Source: Pseudoalteromonas sp. SMS1 (GTDB lineage Bacteria > Pseudomonadota > Gammaproteobacteria > Enterobacterales > Alteromonadaceae). From it: DNA of 64,000 nt. Positions 36,240-45,300 of the stretch are shown piece by piece. Both the position numbers and the translations under genes were made by a program. The stretch lies in assembly GCF_021530565.1 (NCBI RefSeq), contig NZ_JAKGBI010000004.1, forward strand, positions 124,001 to 188,000, written 5' to 3'. The first letter of the stretch is position 1. Each line of letters opens with the position of its first letter. The notes under the pieces are model-generated. The model was not told the DNA's origin, did not search any database, and was given only the letters and a program-made list of their open reading frames with translations.

Positions 36240-37538
36240 ATGGCGATTAGAGAAAACACAATCTCGATCATAGGTGCTGGAATATCAGGCATTATTTGCG
36301 CGCTTACTTTAGCAAAATCAAAAGCATGCAAAAACAGTTCAATCAAGGTTTATGAACACAAAAAACGAGTCGGCGGTCGTGCACATGCAGTTAAAGTCAA
36401 TGATCACTTTGTAGACCTTGGCGCTGGCCGCTTTTCCTCCCAGCTCCACCACAATGTCAAGGAGCAAGTCACATCTTTGAACTTGCAATATGAAACATTC
36501 CCTTTTACACAACTAAAGCGTCCTCAAGCATTGCATAAAAGTTTAAAGAGCATTTTAAAGAATTTGAAACCTCTGTGTGATGAGCACCCTAATGACTCTT
36601 TTGAAGAGTTTTTGACGATTTATGTGGGCAGGCATCAAGCGAGAGAAATGATAAATGCACTTGGATATGATTCGCTATCTTTGCCTAATATATCTCCCCA
36701 TATCGCTTTTGACATCATAGAGAAGCATCCTGAAATTCAGGGCTTTTCTGAAAATGCAGGGTACGAATGGTTTAATTTAAAAGAGGGCTTTTCGGCACTC
36801 ACAGAGGGACTATATGAAGAAGCGCTAGCGCATGGCGTTGAATTCCATTTCGGATATGAGTTAGCCAGTATAGATACCAATCACTCCAAACCCTCTCTAA
36901 GGCTTATCAAAGACGGTCAATCTGAGCTGACGATATCCGAGGGGGAGATGATCTTAACCTTTCCACCAACCGCTATGAAAAAGTTGAACTGCGGTTTCCC
37001 CCATGATTGGAGTGATTATACCTACGGTTCTATTCCTCTTTTTAAAGGCTTTTTGTTTTTTGATACGCCTTGGTGGCAAGAGTTAGATTTAGCAGACCAT
37101 GTTGTTATTACTAATAACCCTATGCGCAAATTGTATTTCAAGGACAATCGGTATGTATTTTTTTATACCGACAGCGACTACGCAGACTTTTGGCGAGATA
37201 CAACGTTACGCGGAGAAGCACATTACCTCAGTACCGTTAAAACACTCATGGCAGAAGCATTGCGTTGTCATGAAAGTCAATTGCCAGATCCCCTGACACA
37301 TACTTACAAGCATTGGACTCATGGCGTTGAATTTTCACAAGAGTGTTGTCCCAATCACCCAATGACGTTAATCCATAAAAAGTCACATATTATCTCTGCT
37401 AGTGATGCCTACACACCACATTGTGGCTGGATGGAAGGTGGCATTATGGCCGGGAGAAGCGCGGCTCAAACCTTGTTGGATAGACTGGAAATAGAGCAAC
37501 CACAACAACAAAGAATTGAAGAATTGGCACACGTTTAA
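36240..37538 (+). CDS. vioA: L-tryptophan oxidase VioA (violacein pathway)
   Basis: FAD-dependent oxidase that turns L-tryptophan into indole-3-pyruvate imine with release of H2O2, the first step to violacein. 432 aa (Chromobacterium VioA is ~418). The FAD fold is ISIIGAGISGIICALTLA, followed by VYEHKKRVGGRAHAV (FAD ribose and pyrophosphate contact) and DLGAGRFS. The late PHCGWMEGGIMAGRSAA block closes the flavin site. It is the first of five closely spaced genes in the order vioA-B-C-D-E. AAGGA lies ~10 nt before ATG. The long AT-rich upstream region presumably carries the main vio promoter. Confidence 0.96.
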   Translation: MAIRENTISIIGAGISGIICALTLAKSKACKNSSIKVYEHKKRVGGRAHAVKVNDHFVDLGAGRFSSQLHHNVKEQVTSLNLQYETFPFTQLKRPQALHKSLKSILKNLKPLCDEHPNDSFEEFLTIYVGRHQAREMINALGYDSLSLPNISPHIAFDIIEKHPEIQGFSENAGYEWFNLKEGFSALTEGLYEEALAHGVEFHFGYELASIDTNHSKPSLRLIKDGQSELTISEGEMILTFPPTAMKKLNCGFPHDWSDYTYGSIPLFKGFLFFDTPWWQELDLADHVVITNNPMRKLYFKDNRYVFFYTDSDYADFWRDTTLRGEAHYLSTVKTLMAEALRCHESQLPDPLTHTYKHWTHGVEFSQECCPNHPMTLIHKKSHIISASDAYTPHCGWMEGGIMAGRSAAQTLLDRLEIEQPQQQRIEELAHV

Positions 37539-37591
37539 TTGTCATCAATTCAGTACAGACTAAAGAAAAGTAACTAGGAAGTTTGAAAAAA

Positions 37592-40500
37592 ATGAGTATT
37601 CTCGATTTTCCCCGAGTTCATTTTAAAGGGATTGCCCGTGTTAATGTCCCAACAGCGAATCGTAATATCAACAATACCTTGGATATTACGAACAACATGG
37701 CGATCATGGATGGTGCCCCTTACGACGTGTCACAGCCACCATCCCGATTTCATGACTACCTCAATGAAATGGAGCCAAAGTTTAATGCGCAAGGAATAGC
37801 GGATGAATCCGGACCGTTTAACCTCGCAGCGGGATACAACATGCGAGGCAATAACCATTTTAGTTGGGAAAATACACTGATTACCAGCGTTCAACTTAAA
37901 CCTGGTGAATACATTACTAATGATAAATTAGTTGGAAGTAAACTCTCCCTATGGGGACATTACAACGAATACCTTAGGACTTCTTTTAATCGTGCACGAT
38001 GGGTGGATAGTGACCCTACGAGACGAGACTCTGCGCTCATTTACGCCGGTCAACTAACCATTACAGATCCTAAGGCTTCTGCGAACACAACACATATATT
38101 GTCCGCAGATATCGATTGCACACATGGCGTTCGATGGATGAATAAAAGTTACATCGTTCAGCCCGTTTCTCACTTTATGTATGAAGAAATGAGTGAAGCG
38201 AGGCTCTTTCAATTTTCAATCAGAAAAGACAGCGATGCGTTTTTATTTAATCAATTAGGCCTAGAATCCGCGCTCCTCGATACGTTAAAAGAAGCACTGG
38301 CTGACCCTGATGTACTCGGTCTAACTGTACAATATTGTGTGAGTAACTTATCACCTCCAGTTGCCCCCAATATGCCCGTATTTTGTGACCTACATGGCAC
38401 AATCGGCCTATGGCGTAACGAGGATATGATGACCTCTCCCACGGGTCGAATCTTACGGCCGGACAATAGCGAGCAGTATGCCCCTATCGCAATTTCTATT
38501 GGCGAAGACTGGCTAAGCCTGAATGCCGCCATCGGTATTCCACATAATAATTATGAGGAGGCGCTGCCAGTCAGTAATGGCATGCCACCTAAGCTGAGCG
38601 CTAAGGTCAACCTGGGTAATCTGTACTTAAAGTCGAACAATGGACAAATCATCGCAACCATCACTGAACAAGACTATCTCAACAATGACGTAAATTCAGG
38701 TGTGATTGATATTCCTCTACAGCAACTTGATGAACAGTATCATTTGCAATCTTTGCGGCTTTGTTCCGCAATGCATACCTGGTACGAAAGTGACTGGCAC
38801 ATTCAAGCTGAAAAGCATATTTTTTCGATGGAAAGCCCAAACCACCTAAAAGGTGAGAAAAGCACTGTTGCTGTGTCTATACGCAGCTATTTTCATGGTA
38901 AACCAATGGCAATAACAAAATTGGCATCGCATGTTCGAGATAGTCATACACTTAGCTGCGACCAGTATATCAACACCGATCTCGATGGTAGAGGCACCCT
39001 GACCATTGAAAGCCTTAAACCCGGTAGCACCGAGTTGTTTTTAGGGGAGTATCACAATCCTGTTTTAGTACGTGTGTTACCCAGTGACTGGGAATTAATG
39101 GATACGCCTACAGAACAAGTTGATTACGACTACTTGTATAAGCACGTCATGGCATACTACGAGCTCTTCTACCCCTTCATGACTGAGGCCGTCTTCAGCA
39201 TGGCTGACAAGTGCAAATGTGAGACCTATGCTCGACTGATGTGGCAAATGTGCGATCCGCGTAATCGAGACAAAAGTTACTACATGCCAAGCACGCGAGA
39301 AATGCCACAAGCCCATGCTCAGCTATTTCTGAAATACCTTTGCAACGTTGAACAATCAGCGATGCCGAAAGTCCTGCCGCCTCAGGCGCCACAATTTCAC
39401 GCTAAGGGAAATATTAAAAACAAGTCGCAACTGATAAAAGCTCTGCGAGATGCTGTGGATCTGGAGCTCTCAATTATGCTTCAGTACTTATACAGTGCCT
39501 ACTCTTTACCCAACTATGGTGTCGGTGAACACTTCGTTAGCACGCAAAGGTGGACCCAAGCCCAATTGGAGCTTGTCAATGGTACCGAAGACAGACGCCG
39601 TAATAGTGGCTGGCGTGGTGCTTTACTCGAAATTGCTCACGAAGAAATGATCCATTATTTGGTCGTCAACAATCTTTTGATGGCATTAGGCGAAGCATTT
39701 TATCCTGGACAGCCCGTGCTCGGCGAAGCCGCAAAAGACAAATTTGGCCTTGATACAGAGTTTTCATTCGAACCATTTTCTGAGCATGTCATTGCAAAAT
39801 TCGTGCGCTTTGAATGGCCTGCGTTTTTTCCAACAGTGGGTAAGTCAATCGCCGATTTTTATCACGACATTACTTTGGCCATTAAGGAGTTGCCAGATCT
39901 ATTCTCAGCTGAGAAAGTGAATTTAGGCGGCGAACACCACTTATTTCTCAACGAAATAATCAACCGCGAATACCCTGGCTACCAATTCGAAGTGTATGAC
40001 AGAGAAACGGCGATTTTTGCAATTAATTTTGTCACCGAACAAGGCGAAGGAGTATCTGCAGATTCAGAACAATTTGAAGTGAGTCATTTCAATCGGCTGC
40101 GCACCATTTCAAAGACCCTGACCAACAGTGATATCCCCTTTGAGCCCGCGTATCCGGTGTTGAAAAACCCTGTTTTTGAAGCACGCAATGGCTGCAATCT
40201 CGTCACAGATCCTGAAGCTAAGGAGCTTATGGCCTTTTACAAAGGCTGCCACGAGCTAATGTTTCAGCTAATGATGCAACATTTTGCTGTCAAACCACTT
40301 GGTAGTATGCGTCGCTCACGATTAATGAATGGTGCCATTGATTTGATGACGGGGATTTTAAGACCACTGTCCGTACAATTAATGAGTCTCCCGTCAGGTA
40401 TACCTGGACGTAATGCCGGCCCGCCAGTACCAGAGGCTATCTCAGCAGACGTCTTCGACGATTTAGAACAAGGATGCATGGCCATATCTCGGCGATGCGA

Positions 40501-40627
40501 AGAGTTGGTTAGCATGGCTAAAAATATGGTGTCTGCCATGCCACCGCAAACACAAATTGAGTTATTAGAGTTTTTTCAAAATCAGATGCACGAAATCGCA
40601 ACTGGCAAACTTTCAAGGGAAGCGTAA
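37592..40627 (+). CDS. vioB: Iminophenyl-pyruvate dimer synthase VioB
   Basis: Iron/haem-type oxidase that couples two molecules of indole-3-pyruvate imine; its product goes to VioE. 1011 aa, like Chromobacterium VioB (~998). It begins MSILDFPR and ends GKLSREA, as the reference protein does. The N-terminal half is the VioB-specific beta-rich part (NRARWVDSDPTRRD). The C-terminal half carries the ferritin-like four-helix domain (DLELSIMLQYLYSAYSLPNYG and EIAHEEMIHYLVVNNLLMAL, with Glu and His metal ligands). An in-frame TTG at 37583 is possible, but ATG 37592 gives the conserved N-terminus. It follows vioA by 53 nt and precedes vioC by 2 nt. Confidence 0.97.
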   Translation: MSILDFPRVHFKGIARVNVPTANRNINNTLDITNNMAIMDGAPYDVSQPPSRFHDYLNEMEPKFNAQGIADESGPFNLAAGYNMRGNNHFSWENTLITSVQLKPGEYITNDKLVGSKLSLWGHYNEYLRTSFNRARWVDSDPTRRDSALIYAGQLTITDPKASANTTHILSADIDCTHGVRWMNKSYIVQPVSHFMYEEMSEARLFQFSIRKDSDAFLFNQLGLESALLDTLKEALADPDVLGLTVQYCVSNLSPPVAPNMPVFCDLHGTIGLWRNEDMMTSPTGRILRPDNSEQYAPIAISIGEDWLSLNAAIGIPHNNYEEALPVSNGMPPKLSAKVNLGNLYLKSNNGQIIATITEQDYLNNDVNSGVIDIPLQQLDEQYHLQSLRLCSAMHTWYESDWHIQAEKHIFSMESPNHLKGEKSTVAVSIRSYFHGKPMAITKLASHVRDSHTLSCDQYINTDLDGRGTLTIESLKPGSTELFLGEYHNPVLVRVLPSDWELMDTPTEQVDYDYLYKHVMAYYELFYPFMTEAVFSMADKCKCETYARLMWQMCDPRNRDKSYYMPSTREMPQAHAQLFLKYLCNVEQSAMPKVLPPQAPQFHAKGNIKNKSQLIKALRDAVDLELSIMLQYLYSAYSLPNYGVGEHFVSTQRWTQAQLELVNGTEDRRRNSGWRGALLEIAHEEMIHYLVVNNLLMALGEAFYPGQPVLGEAAKDKFGLDTEFSFEPFSEHVIAKFVRFEWPAFFPTVGKSIADFYHDITLAIKELPDLFSAEKVNLGGEHHLFLNEIINREYPGYQFEVYDRETAIFAINFVTEQGEGVSADSEQFEVSHFNRLRTISKTLTNSDIPFEPAYPVLKNPVFEARNGCNLVTDPEAKELMAFYKGCHELMFQLMMQHFAVKPLGSMRRSRLMNGAIDLMTGILRPLSVQLMSLPSGIPGRNAGPPVPEAISADVFDDLEQGCMAISRRCEELVSMAKNMVSAMPPQTQIELLEFFQNQMHEIATGKLSREA

Positions 40628-40629
40628 AT

Positions 40630-41919
40630 ATGAAGAAGATAATTGTCATTGGCGGCGGTTTAGCCGGTGGCTTAACAGCCATTTACTTAGCAAAACGCGG
40701 ATATGAAGTTCACATTATAGAAAAACGCGGTAATCCTTTGCTGAGCCAAGCAGATTATATTGACCAAGTCAGCTCACGTGCTATTGGTGTAAGCATGACG
40801 GTTAGAGGGATAGAAGCGGTCGTTGCTGCGGGTATTCCATTGGCTGAGTTACAAGCGTGTGGCGTTGAAGTGTCGGGCATGTCGTTTTTCATTAAGGGTG
40901 AGCCTAAAACACGGGAGCTTCCGCCACTTGACAAGCTTAAACCACTGTCGCTCAGCCGCAGTGCATTTCAGGTACTTCTCAACAAATATGCTGAGCAAGC
41001 AGGTGTCCATTATCACTACGATCAACGGTGTATAGAAGTGGACCTAGATGGCTGCAGTTTGATGACTAAAGATGGCGAAGGTAACTTTATCACTCACAAA
41101 GGTGACTTGCTTATCGGTGCCGATGGCGCGCGCTCATGTTTGCGCGAAGCTATGCAGTCACACTGTCGACGCTTTGAGTTCCACCAGTCATTTTTCAAAC
41201 ATGGTTACAAAACACTAGTCGTGCCAGATGCGTCAAGAGTTGGTTTACGCAAAGACTTACTGTATTTCTTTGGCATGGACTCAGGTGGCCAATTTGCAGG
41301 ACGCGCAGCCACGATCCCTGATGGCAGTATCAGCTTTGCCGTTTGCTTACCTTATACCGGCCAAGTGAGCTTGCACAGTGATGATAGAACGGCAATGAAA
41401 GCATTTTTCGATCAGTACTACCCCATGGTGCCAGAGGATATTCGCCAAGATATGTTTGAGCAGTTTATGGTTAAACCGAGCAATGATTTGATCAATGTCC
41501 GTTCTTCAACTTTCCATTACAAGCACACTGCCCTACTCATTGGTGATTCAGCCCATGCTACTGCTCCTTTCCTTGGTCAAGGGATGAATATGGCACTGGA
41601 AGACGCTTTTGTTCTAGACCAACTATTCGCTCAATATGGTGACGATTTTGAGAAGGTTCTCCAAGAATTTACGGAGCAACGTAAAAAAGAAGCCGATGCA
41701 ATGCAAGATATGGCACGAGCAAATTACGAAGTACTCAGTTGTTCAGATCCTATTTTCTTTATGCGCGCGCGCTTTGCACGCTACATGAACCAAAAGTTCC
41801 CAGACCATTATCCACCAGATATGGCAGAAAAATTATATTTTACTTCAATGCGTTACAGTGAGTTAAGAGACAAGCAAGAAAAGCAAAATGTTTGGTACAA
41901 AATAGGGAGAATGAATTAA
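40630..41919 (+). CDS. vioC: Violacein synthase/FAD monooxygenase VioC
   Basis: Flavin-dependent hydroxylase that oxygenates C2 of the second indole, the last enzymatic step giving violacein (or deoxyviolacein if VioD has not acted). 429 aa, the same length as Chromobacterium VioC. FAD fold: IIVIGGGLAGGLTAIYLAKR; substrate-side DG motif LLIGADGARSCLREAM; FAD ribose motif LLIGDSAHATAPFLGQGMN. VSSRAIGVSMTVRGIEAV and KPSNDLINVRSSTFHYK are VioC hallmarks. It starts 2 nt after vioB, and its TAA stop overlaps the vioD ATG by one base, which suggests translational coupling. Confidence 0.97.
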   Translation: MKKIIVIGGGLAGGLTAIYLAKRGYEVHIIEKRGNPLLSQADYIDQVSSRAIGVSMTVRGIEAVVAAGIPLAELQACGVEVSGMSFFIKGEPKTRELPPLDKLKPLSLSRSAFQVLLNKYAEQAGVHYHYDQRCIEVDLDGCSLMTKDGEGNFITHKGDLLIGADGARSCLREAMQSHCRRFEFHQSFFKHGYKTLVVPDASRVGLRKDLLYFFGMDSGGQFAGRAATIPDGSISFAVCLPYTGQVSLHSDDRTAMKAFFDQYYPMVPEDIRQDMFEQFMVKPSNDLINVRSSTFHYKHTALLIGDSAHATAPFLGQGMNMALEDAFVLDQLFAQYGDDFEKVLQEFTEQRKKEADAMQDMARANYEVLSCSDPIFFMRARFARYMNQKFPDHYPPDMAEKLYFTSMRYSELRDKQEKQNVWYKIGRMN

Positions 41920-43055
41920 TGAAGATTTTAGTGATTGGTGCAGGCCCTTCTGGCCTAATGTTTGCGAGCGAAACAAAAAAACTGAAACCTGAGTGGGATA
42001 TTAAAATTATCGAAAAAAACCACCCAGATGATAATGTCGTCGGTTGGGGCGTTGTCTTACCAGGACGCGCACCACACCATCCAGCTAACCCACTCTCTTA
42101 TTTAGAGAACCATGAGATTTTAGACGCGCAGTATCTAGAAGACTTTAAACTGACTCACCACAACCAAAGTGCGATGAAAAGTACGGGTGTCACTCTTTGT
42201 GGCGCTGAACGTAAATCAATGGTCAGAGAGCTACGTCAAATGTGTATCGGTTTGGGCATAAACATTGAGTATGAACAACCTGTGCTCAGTGACGCTGAGC
42301 TCACCTGTAATGACTATGATTTAGTGGTTGTATCGAATGGCTTAAATCACACAACGACTTACTATCGTGACGCACTGAAACCTAAAGTAGAATTCGGCAA
42401 GAATCGTTACATGTGGTACGGCACAACAAAAACTTTTGATGCCATGAACTTGATCTTCAAAGCCCATTCTAAAGGGGTGTTTGTTGCACACTCTTATAAA
42501 TACTCAAGTAAGATGAGTACCTTTGTGGTCGAGTGTAGTGAAGAAACTTATCAAAAGTCTGGCTTAGATGAAATGACGACAGAAGACGCAGAACGCTTTA
42601 TTGCTTCAGTATTCGAAGATGAATTAGAAGGTAAAGCGGTTATCGCACAAGAAGGATTAAAATGGCGTAACTTCATGACATTAAGCCATGAGAAAGCATT
42701 TGATGGCAATGTCGCTCTATTAGGTGACGCTCTGCAGTCTGGGCACTTCTCGATTGGTCATGGCACAACGATGGCGGTTGTAGGTGCACAGATCCTTGTA
42801 AAGGCTGTTTATGATAACCCGGATAATGTGTCGGCAGCACTTGCGGACTTTAATCAGCACGTTATGCCTATCATGCAGCTGTTTGATCAGCATGCAACAG
42901 TCAGCCGTTTATGGTTTGAATCAGTTGAAGATCGCATGCATTTATCAACTGGCGAAGTTGCACAAGGCTTTGCTGAACGACGCGGTCAATTGCCTCCATT
43001 GCCAGCAGCACTTGGCCAGGCGCTAGAAAGAGCATTAGATCGTGGAGAAAAGTAA
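41919..43055 (+). CDS. vioD: Protodeoxyviolaceinate monooxygenase VioD
   Basis: FAD-dependent hydroxylase that adds the 5-hydroxyl to protodeoxyviolaceinic acid, giving protoviolaceinic acid. 378 aa (reference ~373). Flavin fold: ILVIGAGPSGLMFASE, then VVGWGVVLPGR. Late FAD motif: ALLGDALQSGHFSIGHGTTM. The ATG is the A of the vioC TAA; AGGGAG is 11 nt upstream. A longer in-frame TTG start inside vioC exists but is not needed. The stop is 1 nt before the vioE ATG. Confidence 0.96.
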   Translation: MKILVIGAGPSGLMFASETKKLKPEWDIKIIEKNHPDDNVVGWGVVLPGRAPHHPANPLSYLENHEILDAQYLEDFKLTHHNQSAMKSTGVTLCGAERKSMVRELRQMCIGLGINIEYEQPVLSDAELTCNDYDLVVVSNGLNHTTTYYRDALKPKVEFGKNRYMWYGTTKTFDAMNLIFKAHSKGVFVAHSYKYSSKMSTFVVECSEETYQKSGLDEMTTEDAERFIASVFEDELEGKAVIAQEGLKWRNFMTLSHEKAFDGNVALLGDALQSGHFSIGHGTTMAVVGAQILVKAVYDNPDNVSAALADFNQHVMPIMQLFDQHATVSRLWFESVEDRMHLSTGEVAQGFAERRGQLPPLPAALGQALERALDRGEK

Positions 43056-43056
43056 C

Positions 43057-43656
43057 ATGGATCTAAACAAAGAAATAACCCCGCCCATTTTGCCTTTACA
43101 ATGGAGCAGCAGTTACATTTCTTACTGGTCACCGATGCAGCCTGAAGACCATATCACATCAGGCTACTGCTGGTTTGATTACAGTAAAAATGTATGTCGC
43201 ATAGACGGCTTATTTAACCCATGGAGTGAAGAAAAAACGGGTCACAGACTGTGGATGTCAGAAATTATGTACCCAGGCACCAATGAGTCTTTTAAATCAA
43301 AAGTTGCCTACTCACGTGAGCACATGGATAAACAAAGTGAGTTCTCAGGCAATGTGTTAAATGATGAAATTGACCCATGTCATGAGTTAATTTTAATGCA
43401 GGATGTACTACAAAAATGCAATGCGCAATATCAAGGCACATGTGATGTTTTGGGCTTTACAGCTGATATTTGGCATTTTCAAAGACCAAAGAGTAAAGGC
43501 CCTGCAACATATTATTTAAAAGCAGGTACGAACGAGTTGCTGAGGATGGTGACAGGCGACCCCAATGTCATGGCGTCTGTGAGAGATTTCCCTAACTTCA
43601 ACACTAGAGAAATTGACCCTGAACTCTTTAAGCATGACCCCTTAAAGCAAGGGTAA
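43057..43656 (+). CDS. vioE: Violacein biosynthesis enzyme VioE
   Basis: Cofactor-free enzyme that steers the VioB product by a 1,2-indole shift to protodeoxyviolaceinic acid; without it the dimer ends up as chromopyrrolic acid. 199 aa (reference 191). It has the VioE-specific blocks YWSPMQPEDHITSGYCWFDY, CRIDGLFNPWS and LRMVTGDPN near the C-terminus. The fold belongs to the lipoprotein-carrier-like beta-sheet type. The GGAG site lies inside the vioD tail. A GTG at 43042 is in frame but would overlap that RBS. It is the last gene of the operon, convergent with trpS. Confidence 0.96.
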   Translation: MDLNKEITPPILPLQWSSSYISYWSPMQPEDHITSGYCWFDYSKNVCRIDGLFNPWSEEKTGHRLWMSEIMYPGTNESFKSKVAYSREHMDKQSEFSGNVLNDEIDPCHELILMQDVLQKCNAQYQGTCDVLGFTADIWHFQRPKSKGPATYYLKAGTNELLRMVTGDPNVMASVRDFPNFNTREIDPELFKHDPLKQG

Positions 43657-43684
43657 AAATACCAAGTAGCATTGGGAATGAGGC

Positions 43685-43723
43685 GTGCCAGTCACAACAT
43701 ATATAGGTGTTGTGGCTGGTCAC
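43685..43723. terminator. Hairpin between vioE and trpS
   Basis: CCAGTCACAACA pairs with TGTTGTGGCTGG (one G-T pair) around an 8-9 nt loop; GTG and CAC can extend the stem. It lies between two convergent stops, as a bidirectional terminator would, though no T-run follows. Confidence 0.6.
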
Positions 43724-43743
43724 ATTACATCACAGTCAGCCTT

Positions 43744-44742
43744 TCAAAACACCGTTAATCCAAACGCTGCTTTTACGCGACTCAATACCTGTTGCGACTG
43801 TTGATTTGCTTTTTGCGTCCCCGCCTTTAAAATTTGCTGTAATTGGGCTAAGTCAGATAAATACATTGCTCGCTTCACACGAATAGGCATAATAAGATTT
43901 ATCAAACAATCTGCTAAGATCCCCTTCAGTTTGCTGTCTCCGAGACCGCCACGACGATAGTGCGCTTTCAATGCCGAGACATACGCTTTGTCTTCATGAA
44001 ATGCATCTAGATAGGTAAAAACCACATTGCCTTCAACTTGTCCCGGATCCTCAACACGAATATGGTTCGGATCGGTATACATTGCGCGTACCGCTTTAAC
44101 AATTTCATCATCACTGCTCCCAAAAGTGATTACGTTACCGAGTGATTTGGACATTTTAGCTTTACCATCAACCCCAGGGAGCCGTGAGACATCACTCAAC
44201 AATGGCTTGGCCTCCACCAAGACTTGCTGCTGAGCAACACTATTGAGCTTACGCACAATTTCATTCGTAAGTTCTAACATAGGCAGCTGATCTTCACCTA
44301 CGGGTACTAGCGTCGCGTCAAATGCAGTTATGTCAGCGGCTTGACTGATTGGGTAGCTTAAGAACCCGGCAGGGATGGATGCACCAAAATTCTTACTGGC
44401 GATTTCCGCTTTAACGGTCGGGTTTCGCTCCAATCGAGACACGCTTACTAGGTTGGCATAAAACATACTGAGCTCAGCCAGAGCAGGTAGCGCTGATTGT
44501 AGACAAATCGTGGTCTCATCAGGGTCAATACCAACAGCTAAGTAATCTGCCATGACATTAAAAATATTGTCAGCCACCTTCTGAGGATTGTGGCCATTGT
44601 CGGTAAGCCCTTGCATATCCGCAATTAAAATCGTCTGGTTGTGCTGTGATTGTAATGAAATTCGATGTTTTAAAGAACCGACGTAGTGGCCTAAATGTAA
44701 AGGTCCTGTCGGCCTGTCACCGGTAAGAATGGTATGTTTCAT
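43744..44742 (-). CDS. Tryptophanyl-tRNA synthetase, HLGH-type (probably a second copy)
   Basis: Class I synthetase charging tRNA-Trp, 332 aa. The N-terminus is GDRPTGPLHLGHYVGS (HIGH motif as HLGH); KMSKS is complete in KAKMSKSLGN. Enterobacterial and Bacillus housekeeping TrpRS instead have QPSG and TIGN/TIGNY at these positions, so this belongs to the other major bacterial subtype and is probably not the normal gammaproteobacterial copy. The start at 44742 has AAGGAG 6 nt upstream; the frame is open to 44823 but those codons are unlikely. It is adjacent and convergent to the tryptophan-consuming violacein operon. A role in resistance to a TrpRS inhibitor such as indolmycin, made by some P. 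luteoviolacea, is a testable guess. Confidence 0.92.
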   Translation of the reverse strand: MKHTILTGDRPTGPLHLGHYVGSLKHRISLQSQHNQTILIADMQGLTDNGHNPQKVADNIFNVMADYLAVGIDPDETTICLQSALPALAELSMFYANLVSVSRLERNPTVKAEIASKNFGASIPAGFLSYPISQAADITAFDATLVPVGEDQLPMLELTNEIVRKLNSVAQQQVLVEAKPLLSDVSRLPGVDGKAKMSKSLGNVITFGSSDDEIVKAVRAMYTDPNHIRVEDPGQVEGNVVFTYLDAFHEDKAYVSALKAHYRRGGLGDSKLKGILADCLINLIMPIRVKRAMYLSDLAQLQQILKAGTQKANQQSQQVLSRVKAAFGLTVF

Positions 44743-45300
44743 TGCTGTCTCCTTGTTTAGTTTGCTACCGAAAGAGACAGATGCTGTGTCAACTATTACC
44801 CTTCCGGCAGCAGTTGAACACATGCATTCAAGCGCCGCTCTAATTAGAGCGCCACCAAGAAAAAGTGATGTGTAAATAATTTGATAAAATAGTCATAACA
44901 AACAGAAATTAACATAGCCTTTTATATCCATCAAGTCTAATTTTCACACTAAGACCATCGTATAACAGCGCATTGCGATTAAAATGAAAAATACAAAAGG
45001 TGCATTCACTTCACATTACAAAAATGATAGAAATTCATCCGCATGAAATTTATTCAATCAAAATTTAACACCAAGAAAAAACAAAAATACCAATTACAAA
45101 ACAACAACATAAACTAGAGTAAAATACTACACCCAAGCTTGAGAACGCCAAATTAACGCACAAAACTTGAATACAAATATTTATCATTTGCATATAAATT
45201 CACAAAAAGATAAGTTGAAAGGCCTGCTTAAAAAATGTGTAGCTCACCGTGTCGACAAGGCACACAGTGGGCACACCCGTTTTACTGAATTGGGTACACT
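44743..45300. other. Divergent intergenic region between trpS and gltB-like gene
   Basis: About 560 nt, AT-rich, holding promoters for both genes. The only clear structure is the 16-bp palindrome at 44836-44851. No T-box-like or leader-peptide signature with Trp codons was seen in front of trpS. The gltB-like start has no obvious Shine-Dalgarno. Confidence 0.5.
44836..44851. promoter_or_regulatory. Perfect 16-bp palindrome upstream of trpS
   Basis: CGCTCTAATTAGAGCG is a perfect dyad 94 nt upstream of the trpS start. It is not followed by T on either strand and does not match the TrpR operator (CTAGTTAACTAG core). It may be an operator or a leader hairpin. Confidence 0.45.
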
